From: an uncultured Eubacteriales bacterium
Lineage (GTDB): Bacteria; Bacillota; Clostridia; Lachnospirales; Lachnospiraceae
DNA length: 10,950 nucleotides
Assembly: GCA_900321505.1 (NCBI GenBank)
Contig: ONWK01000035.1
Span: forward strand, 1 to 10,950
Reading direction: 5' to 3'
Notes under the pieces: generated by a model
Database searches by the model: none
The model's input: only the letters and a program-made list of their open reading frames with translations
What the model was told of the DNA's origin: nothing
In this document: piece by piece, positions 1 to 6,187 of the stretch
Layout: each line of letters starts with the position of its first letter
Position numbering within the stretch: position 1 is the first letter of the stretch
Position numbers and translations under genes: made by a program

Positions 1-1643
1 CACCGGGAACCCTCCGTGAGACCAGAGAATCCGAAAGGGAACGTATCAGTGAGAGAGAACGTCTGGAGAAGGAAAGAAGCAGTTCCGTAACCAGAGAAGA
101 GACTTTCTCGGATATCCGTTCCGAGTTAAGAGAAAAGCTTGAATCAGAGAGGATACGGACAGAGCAGCTCCGGGCAGGAGAAGCCGGCGGCTACGGATCA
201 GCTCCGGGACAGGCAGAGCTTATCTACCGTGAAGGTACCCCGGCGGAAGAAAGATATCCGGAAGAGGGAGCGGGTTCCGAACGTATCAGGGAAATACTTG
301 AAAAAGAGAGAGAAAGACGGTCCGAAACGGAACGCCTTGAGAAGGAACGAAGCAGCTATATACGGGAAACTGCAGAATCTTCCGTAAGAGAGGAAATCCT
401 TGAACAGCTTCGTACGGAGCAGCTCAGGACAGAAAGATATAAGGAAGGAGAAACTCCCGCGCCGGGAAGAACCTATGAAAGGAGCGAGCTGATCTACCGT
501 CAGCCGGAAACGGCGGGTGAGGATGCTACAGCCGTTCCGGAAAGAAACATCCGTGAGGTTGAGAGATACCGGAGTGATAATGTATATGAAAGAGAGCTGC
601 TTGAAACCGAAAGAAGCAGGACCGAGGTCACAACCGGACTTGCGGCAGCAGTCCTCCTCGATGTGGTGAAGACCCTGTTCCATGCCGGTTATGACAGGAT
701 AGGTAAGGGCGATAGCTGGATTGAGTACAGAGGTGCCCTTTATCATTCGGCGGAGAATATTTTCAACAGATTAAATTATGATCTGGAACAGAGACTGGAC
801 TCAGCCTACAACTCATATGCGGAGATCTCTTCAGATCTCAGTTTGAGCCATGCTGCATTTGAAGAGCTTCAGGAGATCACCGAAAATGCCGGGGACGTAC
901 AGACTATCGAGAATACTATCCGTGAAATGAATGAAATGAATCTTCAAAATGTGGACCGCTATGAGCAGATGGTTCAGGTTTTGAAGACTCTCCGGCCGGA
1001 GAGAAAAAGGACCGGAGGGCTTGAACGTACCCGGAAGGAGGCTCTGTCCCTCCTGGACGATGAAAAGGCATTATATGAAAACCTGCAGCATGCGGAAGAC
1101 GCCAGGGAAGAGGAAAGAAGAGAGGTTTTTCATGAGATATCCAGGATCTTCCCGGAGAATTCCGTAGAGATATTCAAGGTTGTTGAGCAGTATCTGGACG
1201 GTACGGTACAGCCCGGAAAAGTAGGCGTTACAAGGAATAATGTAGAAGCGGCGGCTGAGGAGATCCGGCGGATCACATCGGCTCCCGCGGTAGTACAGGA
1301 ACCGCTTCCCGAGCCTGCGGAGACGGAATCCAGCGAACTGATATACCGCCGGAATGACCGTATGACACAGGAAGAACTGCAGGAGATGTTTGAAAATATC
1401 AGAAGGTCCGAGAACCTGCAGTTAAGAGAGATCGAGCAGAAAGACCAGCGGTATGAAACGGACAGGAGAAGTACAACGACCCTTATGTCCAATACCGAAC
1501 GCACTCTGACACGTCAGGATGCGGAAGATATCGAGGCGCTGGTGAGCAGGGGCGTGCGGTCCCAGATGAGTGCGATATCCGAGCAGGTATTGCAGAAGCT
1601 GGAAAAGAAGCTGAAAAATGAAAAGATCAGAAGAGGGATCTAA
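1..1643 (+). CDS. Glu/Arg-rich repeat coiled-coil protein of unknown function, 5'-truncated by window edge
   Basis: The frame is open from base 3 to the TAA at 1641-1643, giving at least 546 residues. The only in-frame start-type codons near the middle (GTG at 663 and 666) have no ribosome binding site and interrupt continuous coding, so the true start lies upstream. Numbering the first full codon as residue 1: residues 1-210 are charged, Glu/Arg-rich and heptad-like, with two related units of about 90 residues (see repeats). A short hydrophobic stretch, GLAAAVLLDVVKTLF, covers 212-226. Residues 235-400 look helical. A Pro/Glu-rich linker lies near 430-443. The last 100 residues are charged and end in a basic helix, KLEKKLKNEKIRRGI. 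The motif [AS]ELIYR occurs at 71, 161 and 444. I recognise no family. Its place directly before tube-adaptor and gpD genes matches the tape-measure position in PBSX-like tails. A structural scaffold or cargo adaptor is equally possible. Confidence 0.85.
   Translation, partial: PGTLRETRESERERISERERLEKERSSSVTREETFSDIRSELREKLESERIRTEQLRAGEAGGYGSAPGQAELIYREGTPAEERYPEEGAGSERIREILEKERERRSETERLEKERSSYIRETAESSVREEILEQLRTEQLRTERYKEGETPAPGRTYERSELIYRQPETAGEDATAVPERNIREVERYRSDNVYERELLETERSRTEVTTGLAAAVLLDVVKTLFHAGYDRIGKGDSWIEYRGALYHSAENIFNRLNYDLEQRLDSAYNSYAEISSDLSLSHAAFEELQEITENAGDVQTIENTIREMNEMNLQNVDRYEQMVQVLKTLRPERKRTGGLERTRKEALSLLDDEKALYENLQHAEDAREEERREVFHEISRIFPENSVEIFKVVEQYLDGTVQPGKVGVTRNNVEAAAEEIRRITSAPAVVQEPLPEPAETESSELIYRRNDRMTQEELQEMFENIRRSENLQLREIEQKDQRYETDRRSTTTLMSNTERTLTRQDAEDIEALVSRGVRSQMSAISEQVLQKLEKKLKNEKIRRGI
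57..230 (+). repeat. Coiled-coil repeat unit 1 within the head gene
   Basis: This encodes residues 19-76 of the head protein, from ERLEKERSS to AELIYR. It matches unit 2 (330-500) at both ends and in the middle (ERIRTEQLR here, RTEQLRTER there). At the DNA level the ends are close but not identical, so this is an old or selected duplication rather than a fresh one. The offset between units is 91 codons at the start and 90 at the ELIYR motif, which implies a one-codon indel. More units may lie upstream of the window. Confidence 0.65.
330..500 (+). repeat. Coiled-coil repeat unit 2 within the head gene
   Basis: This encodes residues 110-166, from ERLEKERSS to SELIYR, and is the counterpart of unit 1 about 270 bases earlier. 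The stretch before it (SERIREILEKERERR) also resembles the stretch before unit 1 (SERERISERE). A third, degraded start may follow at about residues 197-208 (ERELLETERSRT). After that the pattern stops and the hydrophobic segment begins. Confidence 0.65.
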
Positions 1644-1646
1644 AGT

Positions 1647-1654
1647 GAGGTGAT
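1647..1654 (+). promoter_or_regulatory. Strong Shine-Dalgarno site for the first tube-adaptor gene
   Basis: GAGGTGAT lies 5 bases before the ATG at 1660 and 3 bases after the upstream stop. It extends into the GTGAT part of the 16S rRNA 3' end complement, making it one of the best ribosome binding sites in the window. It fixes the start at 1660. Confidence 0.75.
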
Positions 1655-1659
1655 ATGGT

Positions 1660-2550
1660 ATGGAATTGGGTAAAATGCTTCAGAATTTCACAGGGAGTCT
1701 GACAGGTAATATCACCAAGGCCGTACTGTGCATACGAAAGATCGAGAATGCCAATATAGATCAGAATAACAATGAAGTGCTGGATGCACTGGGAGCAAAG
1801 CCGGAGAAAGTGATCAAGCATTATGATCAGCTGAATCAACGGCTTCTTCAAAAGGCACAGGCATCTCTCTCGGGTAAGAAGGTCGCAACGTATAACGATA
1901 TAAGAGCACTGGCAATGAATAAAAACTATATAGCTCTTGAGGTTCAGTATAATCCCACTTCCCTGCGGCTGGATACATCCGCCGGGAAACAGATGGAATT
2001 CAAGGGAGGTTCTCAGAATCCGGAGCTGTCAGTGTATAAAGCACCCTCTGCCACCATTCTGACCATGGAGCTTCTTTTCGATGATGTGAATAATATGGAC
2101 GCCTTTATGCTGAACGATAATCCTCTTACGGGAATGACCGCATCCAATGTCGCAAATTCGGCCATATCGATTTTAAAAAACCTCGATGAAGGATACAGTG
2201 TTATGCGGCAGATGCAGGGACTGCTCTCGCTGCTTACGATAGCCGAGGCGCAGAGAGTAATCTTCTTCTGGGGAGATATGAGCTTTCACGGGTGCGTGAC
2301 GGATGTGGATATGCAGTATACCATGTTCAATAAGAAAGGACATCCCGTTCGCGGCAAGGTCACACTGTCCATAAGGCAGGAAGATGATGAGGAACTGAAC
2401 ATGGTCAGAGACAAGGCGTACACCTACGATAAAGAATACTGGGACAGCGCCTTTGATGATACCTTCAAGGAGGAGGGCGAGGCCGGAGAAGGCCTGCTGG
2501 ACACTGTTAATAAATTTACCAATAACAGTCTGTTAAATCTTAAGCTATAG
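1660..2550 (+). CDS. CIS tube-adaptor protein, paralogue 1 (Afp7/Pvc7-type tube domain, no LysM)
   Basis: This 296-residue protein is predicted to form or cap a ring between the spike hub and the inner tube; in Afp/PVC particles Afp7/Pvc7 plays that part. Seen: YNPTSLRL at 97-104 (the family's [YF]NPxSLR strand), MELLFDD at 136-142, FFWGDMSFHG at 202-211 and YTMFNKKGHPVRGKVTLSI at 220-238. All four blocks recur in the next gene. The first 90 residues are mostly helical and differ from the paralogue. Residues 240-280 are acidic, and the protein ends in a hydrophobic SLLNLKL. Classical Afp7 carries a C-terminal LysM domain; I see no LysM pattern here. The start is fixed by a strong ribosome binding site. 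The next gene begins 11 bases after the stop, so the two are probably co-translated. Family assignment is confident; the exact ring position is inferred. Confidence 0.85.
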   Translation: MELGKMLQNFTGSLTGNITKAVLCIRKIENANIDQNNNEVLDALGAKPEKVIKHYDQLNQRLLQKAQASLSGKKVATYNDIRALAMNKNYIALEVQYNPTSLRLDTSAGKQMEFKGGSQNPELSVYKAPSATILTMELLFDDVNNMDAFMLNDNPLTGMTASNVANSAISILKNLDEGYSVMRQMQGLLSLLTIAEAQRVIFFWGDMSFHGCVTDVDMQYTMFNKKGHPVRGKVTLSIRQEDDEELNMVRDKAYTYDKEYWDSAFDDTFKEEGEAGEGLLDTVNKFTNNSLLNLKL

Positions 2551-2561
2551 GGAGAAAAACT

Positions 2562-3446
2562 ATGGATATTGGCTCTATGCTTTCAGCTGCCGGGGCCCCG
2601 GTCATGCAGAATCTGGGAAATATTGAGAAAGCCATCATCGAGATACTGGACTTAAGAGGCAGAGATCCGGTGCTGAAGGATGCCATACAGGTTGTTGCGG
2701 GGGCCGGAGTGGCAGGGGCGCTTGGCGATGCGGCGGCAATCGGGATAGACGGAGACGGATTGGATCTGAAGAATACCTTTCTTGGTGATTATGTTCAGGA
2801 TCTTGCGGGTGTCGGTAAGGATCATGAAGTAGCGGATGCATACTTTGAGAAGCTTAAATACAAGAAACGTTCCTATACCGTGAAGTTCAATCCATCCAGC
2901 CTCAGGTTCAGCGGACACACCGGAGGGCGTTATTCAACCATGGATTATATGACGGAAAGAAATGATGAATTAAAGTACAAGTCTGTTGAGACAAACATTA
3001 GTATGTCGGTTGAGCTTCTTTTCGATTCCATGGATCCAAAGGACGCTTTCATGAGCGACAAGCTGAATTTCTCTCCCACCGGTCTGCTGACGGGCGCTGC
3101 AGATATGGGACTCACCATCGCGGGAAAGAAGAAGAAAACCATACAGCGCGAGGTTGAGGGCTTTATCGCTGCCCTTCGTAATGAGAATACGCGTCTTTTA
3201 ACCTTTAACTGGGGAGAAATGTGTTATTCGGGAGTCCTTCGAAGGGTCAGTGTTGAATATACGATGTTTAATGTTACCGGAGAGCCTGTAAGAGCCATGG
3301 TAGGCCTGTCGATCATGTGCGCGGATGCTAAGCAGTGGAGGAATTCGCTGGCAGTATGGCAGGAACGTTACAAGACTGCTTTTGAAGGCGGAAATGAAAG
3401 CTTTGTAAAGGCATCACAGAAGGTAGGAAATCTTTTAAACTTTTAG
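2562..3446 (+). CDS. CIS tube-adaptor protein, paralogue 2 (Afp7/Pvc7-type tube domain, no LysM)
   Basis: This 294-residue protein is a tandem paralogue of the preceding gene. Matching blocks are FNPSSLRF at 109-116, VELLFDS at 150-156, FNWGEMCYSG at 215-224 and YTMFNVTGEPVRAMVGLSI at 233-251. The N-termini share only MELGKML versus MDIGSML. This copy has a Gly/Ala-rich stretch at residues 42-66 that the first lacks. It ends in GNLLNF, echoing SLLNLKL of paralogue 1, so the hydrophobic tail may be a shared docking element. No LysM domain is visible. AGGGAG at 2549-2554, overlapping the upstream stop, serves as ribosome binding site 7 bases before the ATG. Two non-identical tube-domain proteins beside the hub recall the two tube-initiating rings (gp54 and gp48) of T4. 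That parallel is inference; the paralogy itself is seen directly. Confidence 0.85.
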   Translation: MDIGSMLSAAGAPVMQNLGNIEKAIIEILDLRGRDPVLKDAIQVVAGAGVAGALGDAAAIGIDGDGLDLKNTFLGDYVQDLAGVGKDHEVADAYFEKLKYKKRSYTVKFNPSSLRFSGHTGGRYSTMDYMTERNDELKYKSVETNISMSVELLFDSMDPKDAFMSDKLNFSPTGLLTGAADMGLTIAGKKKKTIQREVEGFIAALRNENTRLLTFNWGEMCYSGVLRRVSVEYTMFNVTGEPVRAMVGLSIMCADAKQWRNSLAVWQERYKTAFEGGNESFVKASQKVGNLLNF

Positions 3447-3517
3447 TTTGTTCATGTATGTATTAGTCAGGCAGCGGGCAGTACCGGCCGCCGGACATAT
3501 ATCAATGGTTAAAAAAT
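3447..3517 (+). other. 71-base spacer before the hub gene, no ribosome binding site
   Basis: This is non-coding. It holds a 13-base element at 3461-3473 that recurs before gp25, then a GC-rich CCGGCCGCCGG stretch (3484-3494), then an A/T-rich run up to the ATG. I see no GGAGG-like sequence within 20 bases of the start. There is no terminator-like hairpin followed by a T run, so transcription probably continues. Confidence 0.6.
3461..3473 (+). repeat. 13-base intercistronic element, copy 1
   Basis: TATTAGTCAGGCA starts 15 bases after the stop of paralogue 2. It matches 12 of 13 bases with TATTTGTCAGGCA at 5653-5665, which lies 22 bases after the spike gene stop. It is absent from the third spacer (4682-4755). 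Function is unknown. Confidence 0.45.
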
Positions 3518-4681
3518 ATGGCAGAATTTCAGTTCAGCACTTTAAAACAGGATTATGAAAGCTTCCGTGAACCAAAGGTTACGGTTTATATCGATAACAA
3601 GGAGATGAATGATGAGCAGCTGCTTACCGTAAAGAATGTGGAGGTCGAACTCACATCCGGGTACGAAGCATCCATTGCTACGGTAATTCTGGGCGGAGTA
3701 TATGATGATACAACTCACAGCTTTGAGATCAAGAAGACCAAGCAGTTTCTGTATCTGGGATCAACCATCATCATCTACATGGGTTATGCGACCAATCTCC
3801 GGGAGGTATTCAGGGGATTTATTGCCAAGGTCCATTTTATCATTCCGTCAGGTGATAATGAAGAGATGCCGTCGGCCGAGCTTACCTGTATGGACGTCAA
3901 GGGGCTTATGATGGCCAACAGGCATTCAAAAAAACTTAAGTCACTGTATTTCAGTGACGCGGTCAAGGAGATTCTCGGAGCATACACGATCTTCCAGGAG
4001 ACCGGACCAAACGGATCGAAGTTCATGGAGATGAACGTCGGATCCACACCGGATAAACCCCCGGGAGCGGACGGAGCACAGCAGCAGACAACGGACCGGA
4101 GAGTTGAGATGGTGGAAGAAAGCGATTACGAATTCATGGTTAAAGCCGCAAAGCGGTATAACTTCGATTTCTTTGCGGTGGGCAAGACGCTGTATTTCAT
4201 TGAGGCAAAGAAGAACCAGACCCCGCTGATCGCTTTGAAACCGGGTACAGGCATCATGAGTCTCGATGTCGGCTACGATATGACGGGCCTTGTGAAAGAG
4301 GTGACGGTCCGGAATATCGATATGCTTCAGGGAAAATACATCGGAAATAAGATGCAGAACAAGAATAAGATATCTCTCGGCAACAAGGCAAAACAGTTTG
4401 TAAACAATCAGTCCTTTGTGTATATCGATCCGACGACGGACAGCAAGGAGGAAGCAGGATACAGAGCTTCGTACCTGCTGGAGCAGATAGGTTACCGTCT
4501 GGGCAGTATCTCTGGTGAAATGATCGGTATGCCGGAGATCGTTCCGGGAAGGTTCATCACTCTTCAGGATTTCGGAACCCCGGTCAATAATAATTTCTAT
4601 CTGACGAATGTGAAACATACTTTCACAGGCAGAAGCTACATGACCACCTTTGAAGGCTGTACGAACGTCATAGGAAGTTAA
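3518..4681 (+). CDS. Baseplate hub protein, phage late control D/gp27-like
   Basis: This 387-residue protein is predicted to form the trimeric hub that joins spike to inner tube (gp27 in T4, gpD in P2, N-terminal half of VgrG and Afp8). Seen: an N-terminal beta domain beginning FREPKVTVYIDNKEM (16-30), a first hub barrel to about residue 130, a helical insert with a Pro/Gly/Gln-rich loop (176-192), then the hallmark SDYEFMVKAAKRYNFDFF (202-219) followed by GKTLYF. The second barrel ends in YLTNVKHTFTGRSYMTTFEG (361-380). In Afp8 and VgrG this domain is fused to the gp5-like spike; here the spike is the separate next gene. An in-frame TAG at 3464 and no earlier start codon fix the ATG at 3518, although no Shine-Dalgarno site precedes it. 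Confidence 0.9.
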   Translation: MAEFQFSTLKQDYESFREPKVTVYIDNKEMNDEQLLTVKNVEVELTSGYEASIATVILGGVYDDTTHSFEIKKTKQFLYLGSTIIIYMGYATNLREVFRGFIAKVHFIIPSGDNEEMPSAELTCMDVKGLMMANRHSKKLKSLYFSDAVKEILGAYTIFQETGPNGSKFMEMNVGSTPDKPPGADGAQQQTTDRRVEMVEESDYEFMVKAAKRYNFDFFAVGKTLYFIEAKKNQTPLIALKPGTGIMSLDVGYDMTGLVKEVTVRNIDMLQGKYIGNKMQNKNKISLGNKAKQFVNNQSFVYIDPTTDSKEEAGYRASYLLEQIGYRLGSISGEMIGMPEIVPGRFITLQDFGTPVNNNFYLTNVKHTFTGRSYMTTFEGCTNVIGS

Positions 4682-4755
4682 GGTTACTATCCGTGATCAC
4701 TGCGGTCGGATGGGAGGTCGCGAATAGTATACGGTAAAGAGAAAGGGAAAACAGT
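4682..4755 (+). other. 74-base spacer before the spike gene
   Basis: This is non-coding. A good Shine-Dalgarno-like GGGAGGT at 4712-4718 stands 37 bases before the spike ATG and has no start codon at usable distance, so it is an orphan site. The working site is probably AAAGGG at 4742-4747, 8 bases before the ATG. ATCCG at 4689-4693 can pair with CGGAT at 4707-4711 (5 bp, 13-base loop), a weak hairpin with no T run. Confidence 0.5.
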
Positions 4756-5631
4756 ATGGCGATCTTTGACATCATAGAAGATGTATCGAAAAAAAGAATT
4801 GAAAAGACCGACACCGGGGACTCGCGTATCATGGGTATAATGCTCGGTAAGGTTGTAAAAAACTATGATGAGAATATGCCGGGACGTGTAAGTGTAATAC
4901 TGCTTTCCAGGGAACAGGGAGAAGGCGAAGGGGATGAGGCTGACAGCACCAGACTGCTCTGGGCCAGGGTAGTGATGCCTTCCTCCGGCGGCAGCTGGGG
5001 ACACTATTTCATTCCCGAGGTTGGAGATCTTGTGCTGGTAGCTTTCGAGGAAGGCAATATCGAACGCGCCTATGTGATCGGCTGTATACCTAAGACCAAT
5101 GACAAGATCCTTACGGGTTCCAGGGATGAGAAGAATAAATTTAAAAAGATCGTTACAAAGAACGGCAGCGCCATTATTTTTGAAGATATAACAGAGGATA
5201 ACCAGGGCGGTGATGCCGGCGGGGGAGAAGAGGCAGGTTCGAAGGATGTTATCACTATCCAGACAGCGAATAAGTCCCACCGGATCGTAATGAATAACGA
5301 GAAGAAGCTGATAGAGCTTTCCGATAAGGATAACAGGAATTATATAAAGCTCAATACAGATCCGGATAAGGGACTGATACAGATAAAGGCGGATAAAAAG
5401 ATAAGTATCACTGTGGGTGATAACATTGTCATGACAATGAACGGGGAGACCGGTGCCGTTTCACTTAAGGCAAAGAAGGTATCCATAGAGGCAGATGATG
5501 CGGTAGCCATAGAGAGTCAGAGCCGTGCGAACTTCAAAGGCTCAAATGTGAAGCTTGAAGCCGGCGGAAGCATGAAAATATCCAGCGGAGGACTTATCGA
5601 GGCATCGGGTACGCCTATCAAGCTCGGTTAG
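4756..5631 (+). CDS. Central spike protein, gp5/VgrG-like (OB fold plus beta-helix)
   Basis: This 291-residue protein is predicted to be the trimeric membrane-piercing spike under the gp27-like hub. An OB fold spans about residues 25-112, with the typical GKVVKNYDENMPGRVSV (31-47), LLWARVVMPSSGG (67-79) and YFIPEVGDLVLVAFEEG (84-100) blocks. Residues 113-146 follow the start of the gp5 C-terminal region, with KKIVTKNGSAIIFED. A Gly/acid-rich linker (147-163) then leads to beta-helix repeats of short alternating strands (164-289), ending in SGGLIEASGTPIKLG. There is no lysozyme domain as in T4 gp5, no PAAR motif at the tip, and no added effector domain. The split from the hub gene resembles phages more than Afp8. 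The assignment to the phage baseplate V/gp5 family is firm from the OB-fold blocks. Confidence 0.88.
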   Translation: MAIFDIIEDVSKKRIEKTDTGDSRIMGIMLGKVVKNYDENMPGRVSVILLSREQGEGEGDEADSTRLLWARVVMPSSGGSWGHYFIPEVGDLVLVAFEEGNIERAYVIGCIPKTNDKILTGSRDEKNKFKKIVTKNGSAIIFEDITEDNQGGDAGGGEEAGSKDVITIQTANKSHRIVMNNEKKLIELSDKDNRNYIKLNTDPDKGLIQIKADKKISITVGDNIVMTMNGETGAVSLKAKKVSIEADDAVAIESQSRANFKGSNVKLEAGGSMKISSGGLIEASGTPIKLG

Positions 5632-5652
5632 GTATCAGATGATCTTATACAG

Positions 5653-5665
5653 TATTTGTCAGGCA
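5653..5665 (+). repeat. 13-base intercistronic element, copy 2
   Basis: TATTTGTCAGGCA differs from copy 1 at 3461-3473 by one base. Its last six bases form the left arm of a hairpin here (5660-5678). Copy 1 lacks the matching right arm. Confidence 0.45.
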
Positions 5666-5678
5666 TATATGGTGCCTG
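5660..5678 (+). promoter_or_regulatory. Small hairpin between spike and gp25 genes
   Basis: CAGGCA and TGCCTG form a perfect 6-bp stem around a 7-base loop (TATATGG). No T run follows, so it is not a standard terminator. It lies 23 bases before the gp25 start and 11 bases before that gene's ribosome binding site AGAGG (5690-5694). It could affect message processing or translation, or be chance. Confidence 0.4.
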
Positions 5679-5701
5679 TCCGGTGAAGAAGAGGTTATTA
5701 T

Positions 5702-6187
5702 ATGGCAGATAGCAGGTTTTTGGGAACAGGTGCAAAATTTCCGCTGCAGGTGGATCCGGCTACAGGTAGGATCATGACGGTATCGGGAAACAGATCGGTT
5801 AAGGAGTCGATCTATCTTATTCTGATGACCCAGCTGACGGAAAGGATCGTAAGACCTGATTTCGGTAGTGATATTATGAATTACGCTTTTATGGACACTA
5901 CAACAACCATGATGTCCATACTCAGACGCGACCTCACCCAGACCATCATGCAGCACGAACCGCGGATTTCGGATGTGAGCATTGATACCGAGTTCAGGTC
6001 GGATATCGGAGCGGTCATAATCAATATCAATTATCTTGTATCCGCCATAAACAGAAGGGATAATCTGGTATTTCCGTTCTATCTGGACAGAGGCGGTGAT
6101 GTTGAAGAAGAGAAAGAGACCGAACCCCTGGAACGCAGGTATTCCGATAATGAACTGATGATGGAGGATGATGAGACTTGGACATAG
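5702..6187 (+). CDS. Baseplate wedge protein, GPW/gp25 family
   Basis: This 161-residue protein belongs to the gp25/TssE/Afp9 group, which ties the baseplate wedge to the first sheath ring and initiates sheath assembly. Seen: FPLQVDPATGRI (13-24), TERIVRPDFGSDIMNYAF (46-63) and the EPRI box at 86-89, the family's most conserved motif. The core ends at NLVFPFYL (121-128), where most family members stop. About 33 further residues follow, strongly acidic (GDVEEEKETEPLE, then MMEDDETWT). The ribosome binding site AGAGG is 7 bases before the ATG. The last 10 bases overlap the next gene, which supports translational coupling with the J-type wedge protein it would contact. Confidence 0.92.
   Translation: MADSRFLGTGAKFPLQVDPATGRIMTVSGNRSVKESIYLILMTQLTERIVRPDFGSDIMNYAFMDTTTTMMSILRRDLTQTIMQHEPRISDVSIDTEFRSDIGAVIININYLVSAINRRDNLVFPFYLDRGGDVEEEKETEPLERRYSDNELMMEDDETWT
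6163..6167 (+). promoter_or_regulatory. Shine-Dalgarno site deciding the TTG start of the first J gene
   Basis: GGAGG inside the gp25 coding end lies 10 bases before the TTG at 6178. An in-frame TGA at 6172-6174 excludes any earlier start. The first in-frame ATG is at residue 47, inside the conserved N-terminal region, so TTG is the only credible start. Confidence 0.75.

Noticed and set aside
139..387. Small plus-strand open frame (82 codons) within the head gene
   Set aside because: It is a shifted-frame shadow of the repeat region, with a Lys/Arg-rich product, and it conflicts with the main frame.
636..680. Hydrophobic segment of the head protein read as a transmembrane helix
   Set aside because: It is only about 15 residues long and contains Asp and Lys. 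It could be an amphipathic or buried helix instead.
198..746. Minus-strand open frame (182 codons) opposite the head gene
   Set aside because: Its Ser/Phe/Arg-rich product is what the Glu/Arg-rich repeats produce in reverse complement. No ribosome binding site or family resemblance was seen.
663..1643. Treating GTG 663 as the start of the head gene
   Set aside because: The same frame is open back to base 3 with repeat-containing coding sequence, and there is no ribosome binding site before 663. The start must be upstream of the window.
3505..3558. Possible 17-codon leader peptide overlapping the hub gene start
   Set aside because: It has no ribosome binding site, is very short, and has no attenuator-like structure around it.
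3941..4618. Minus-strand open frame (225 codons) opposite the hub gene
   Set aside because: It is fully inside the gpD/gp27 gene, with no recognisable domain and no supporting context.
4710..4727. Five-codon frame (ATG GGA GGT CGC GAA TAG) in the spike gene leader
   Set aside because: It is too short to distinguish from chance and has no ribosome binding site before it.
5660..5678. Hairpin read as a Rho-independent terminator
   Set aside because: The stem is only 6 bp and no T run follows. Genes on both sides belong to one baseplate module, so termination here is unlikely.
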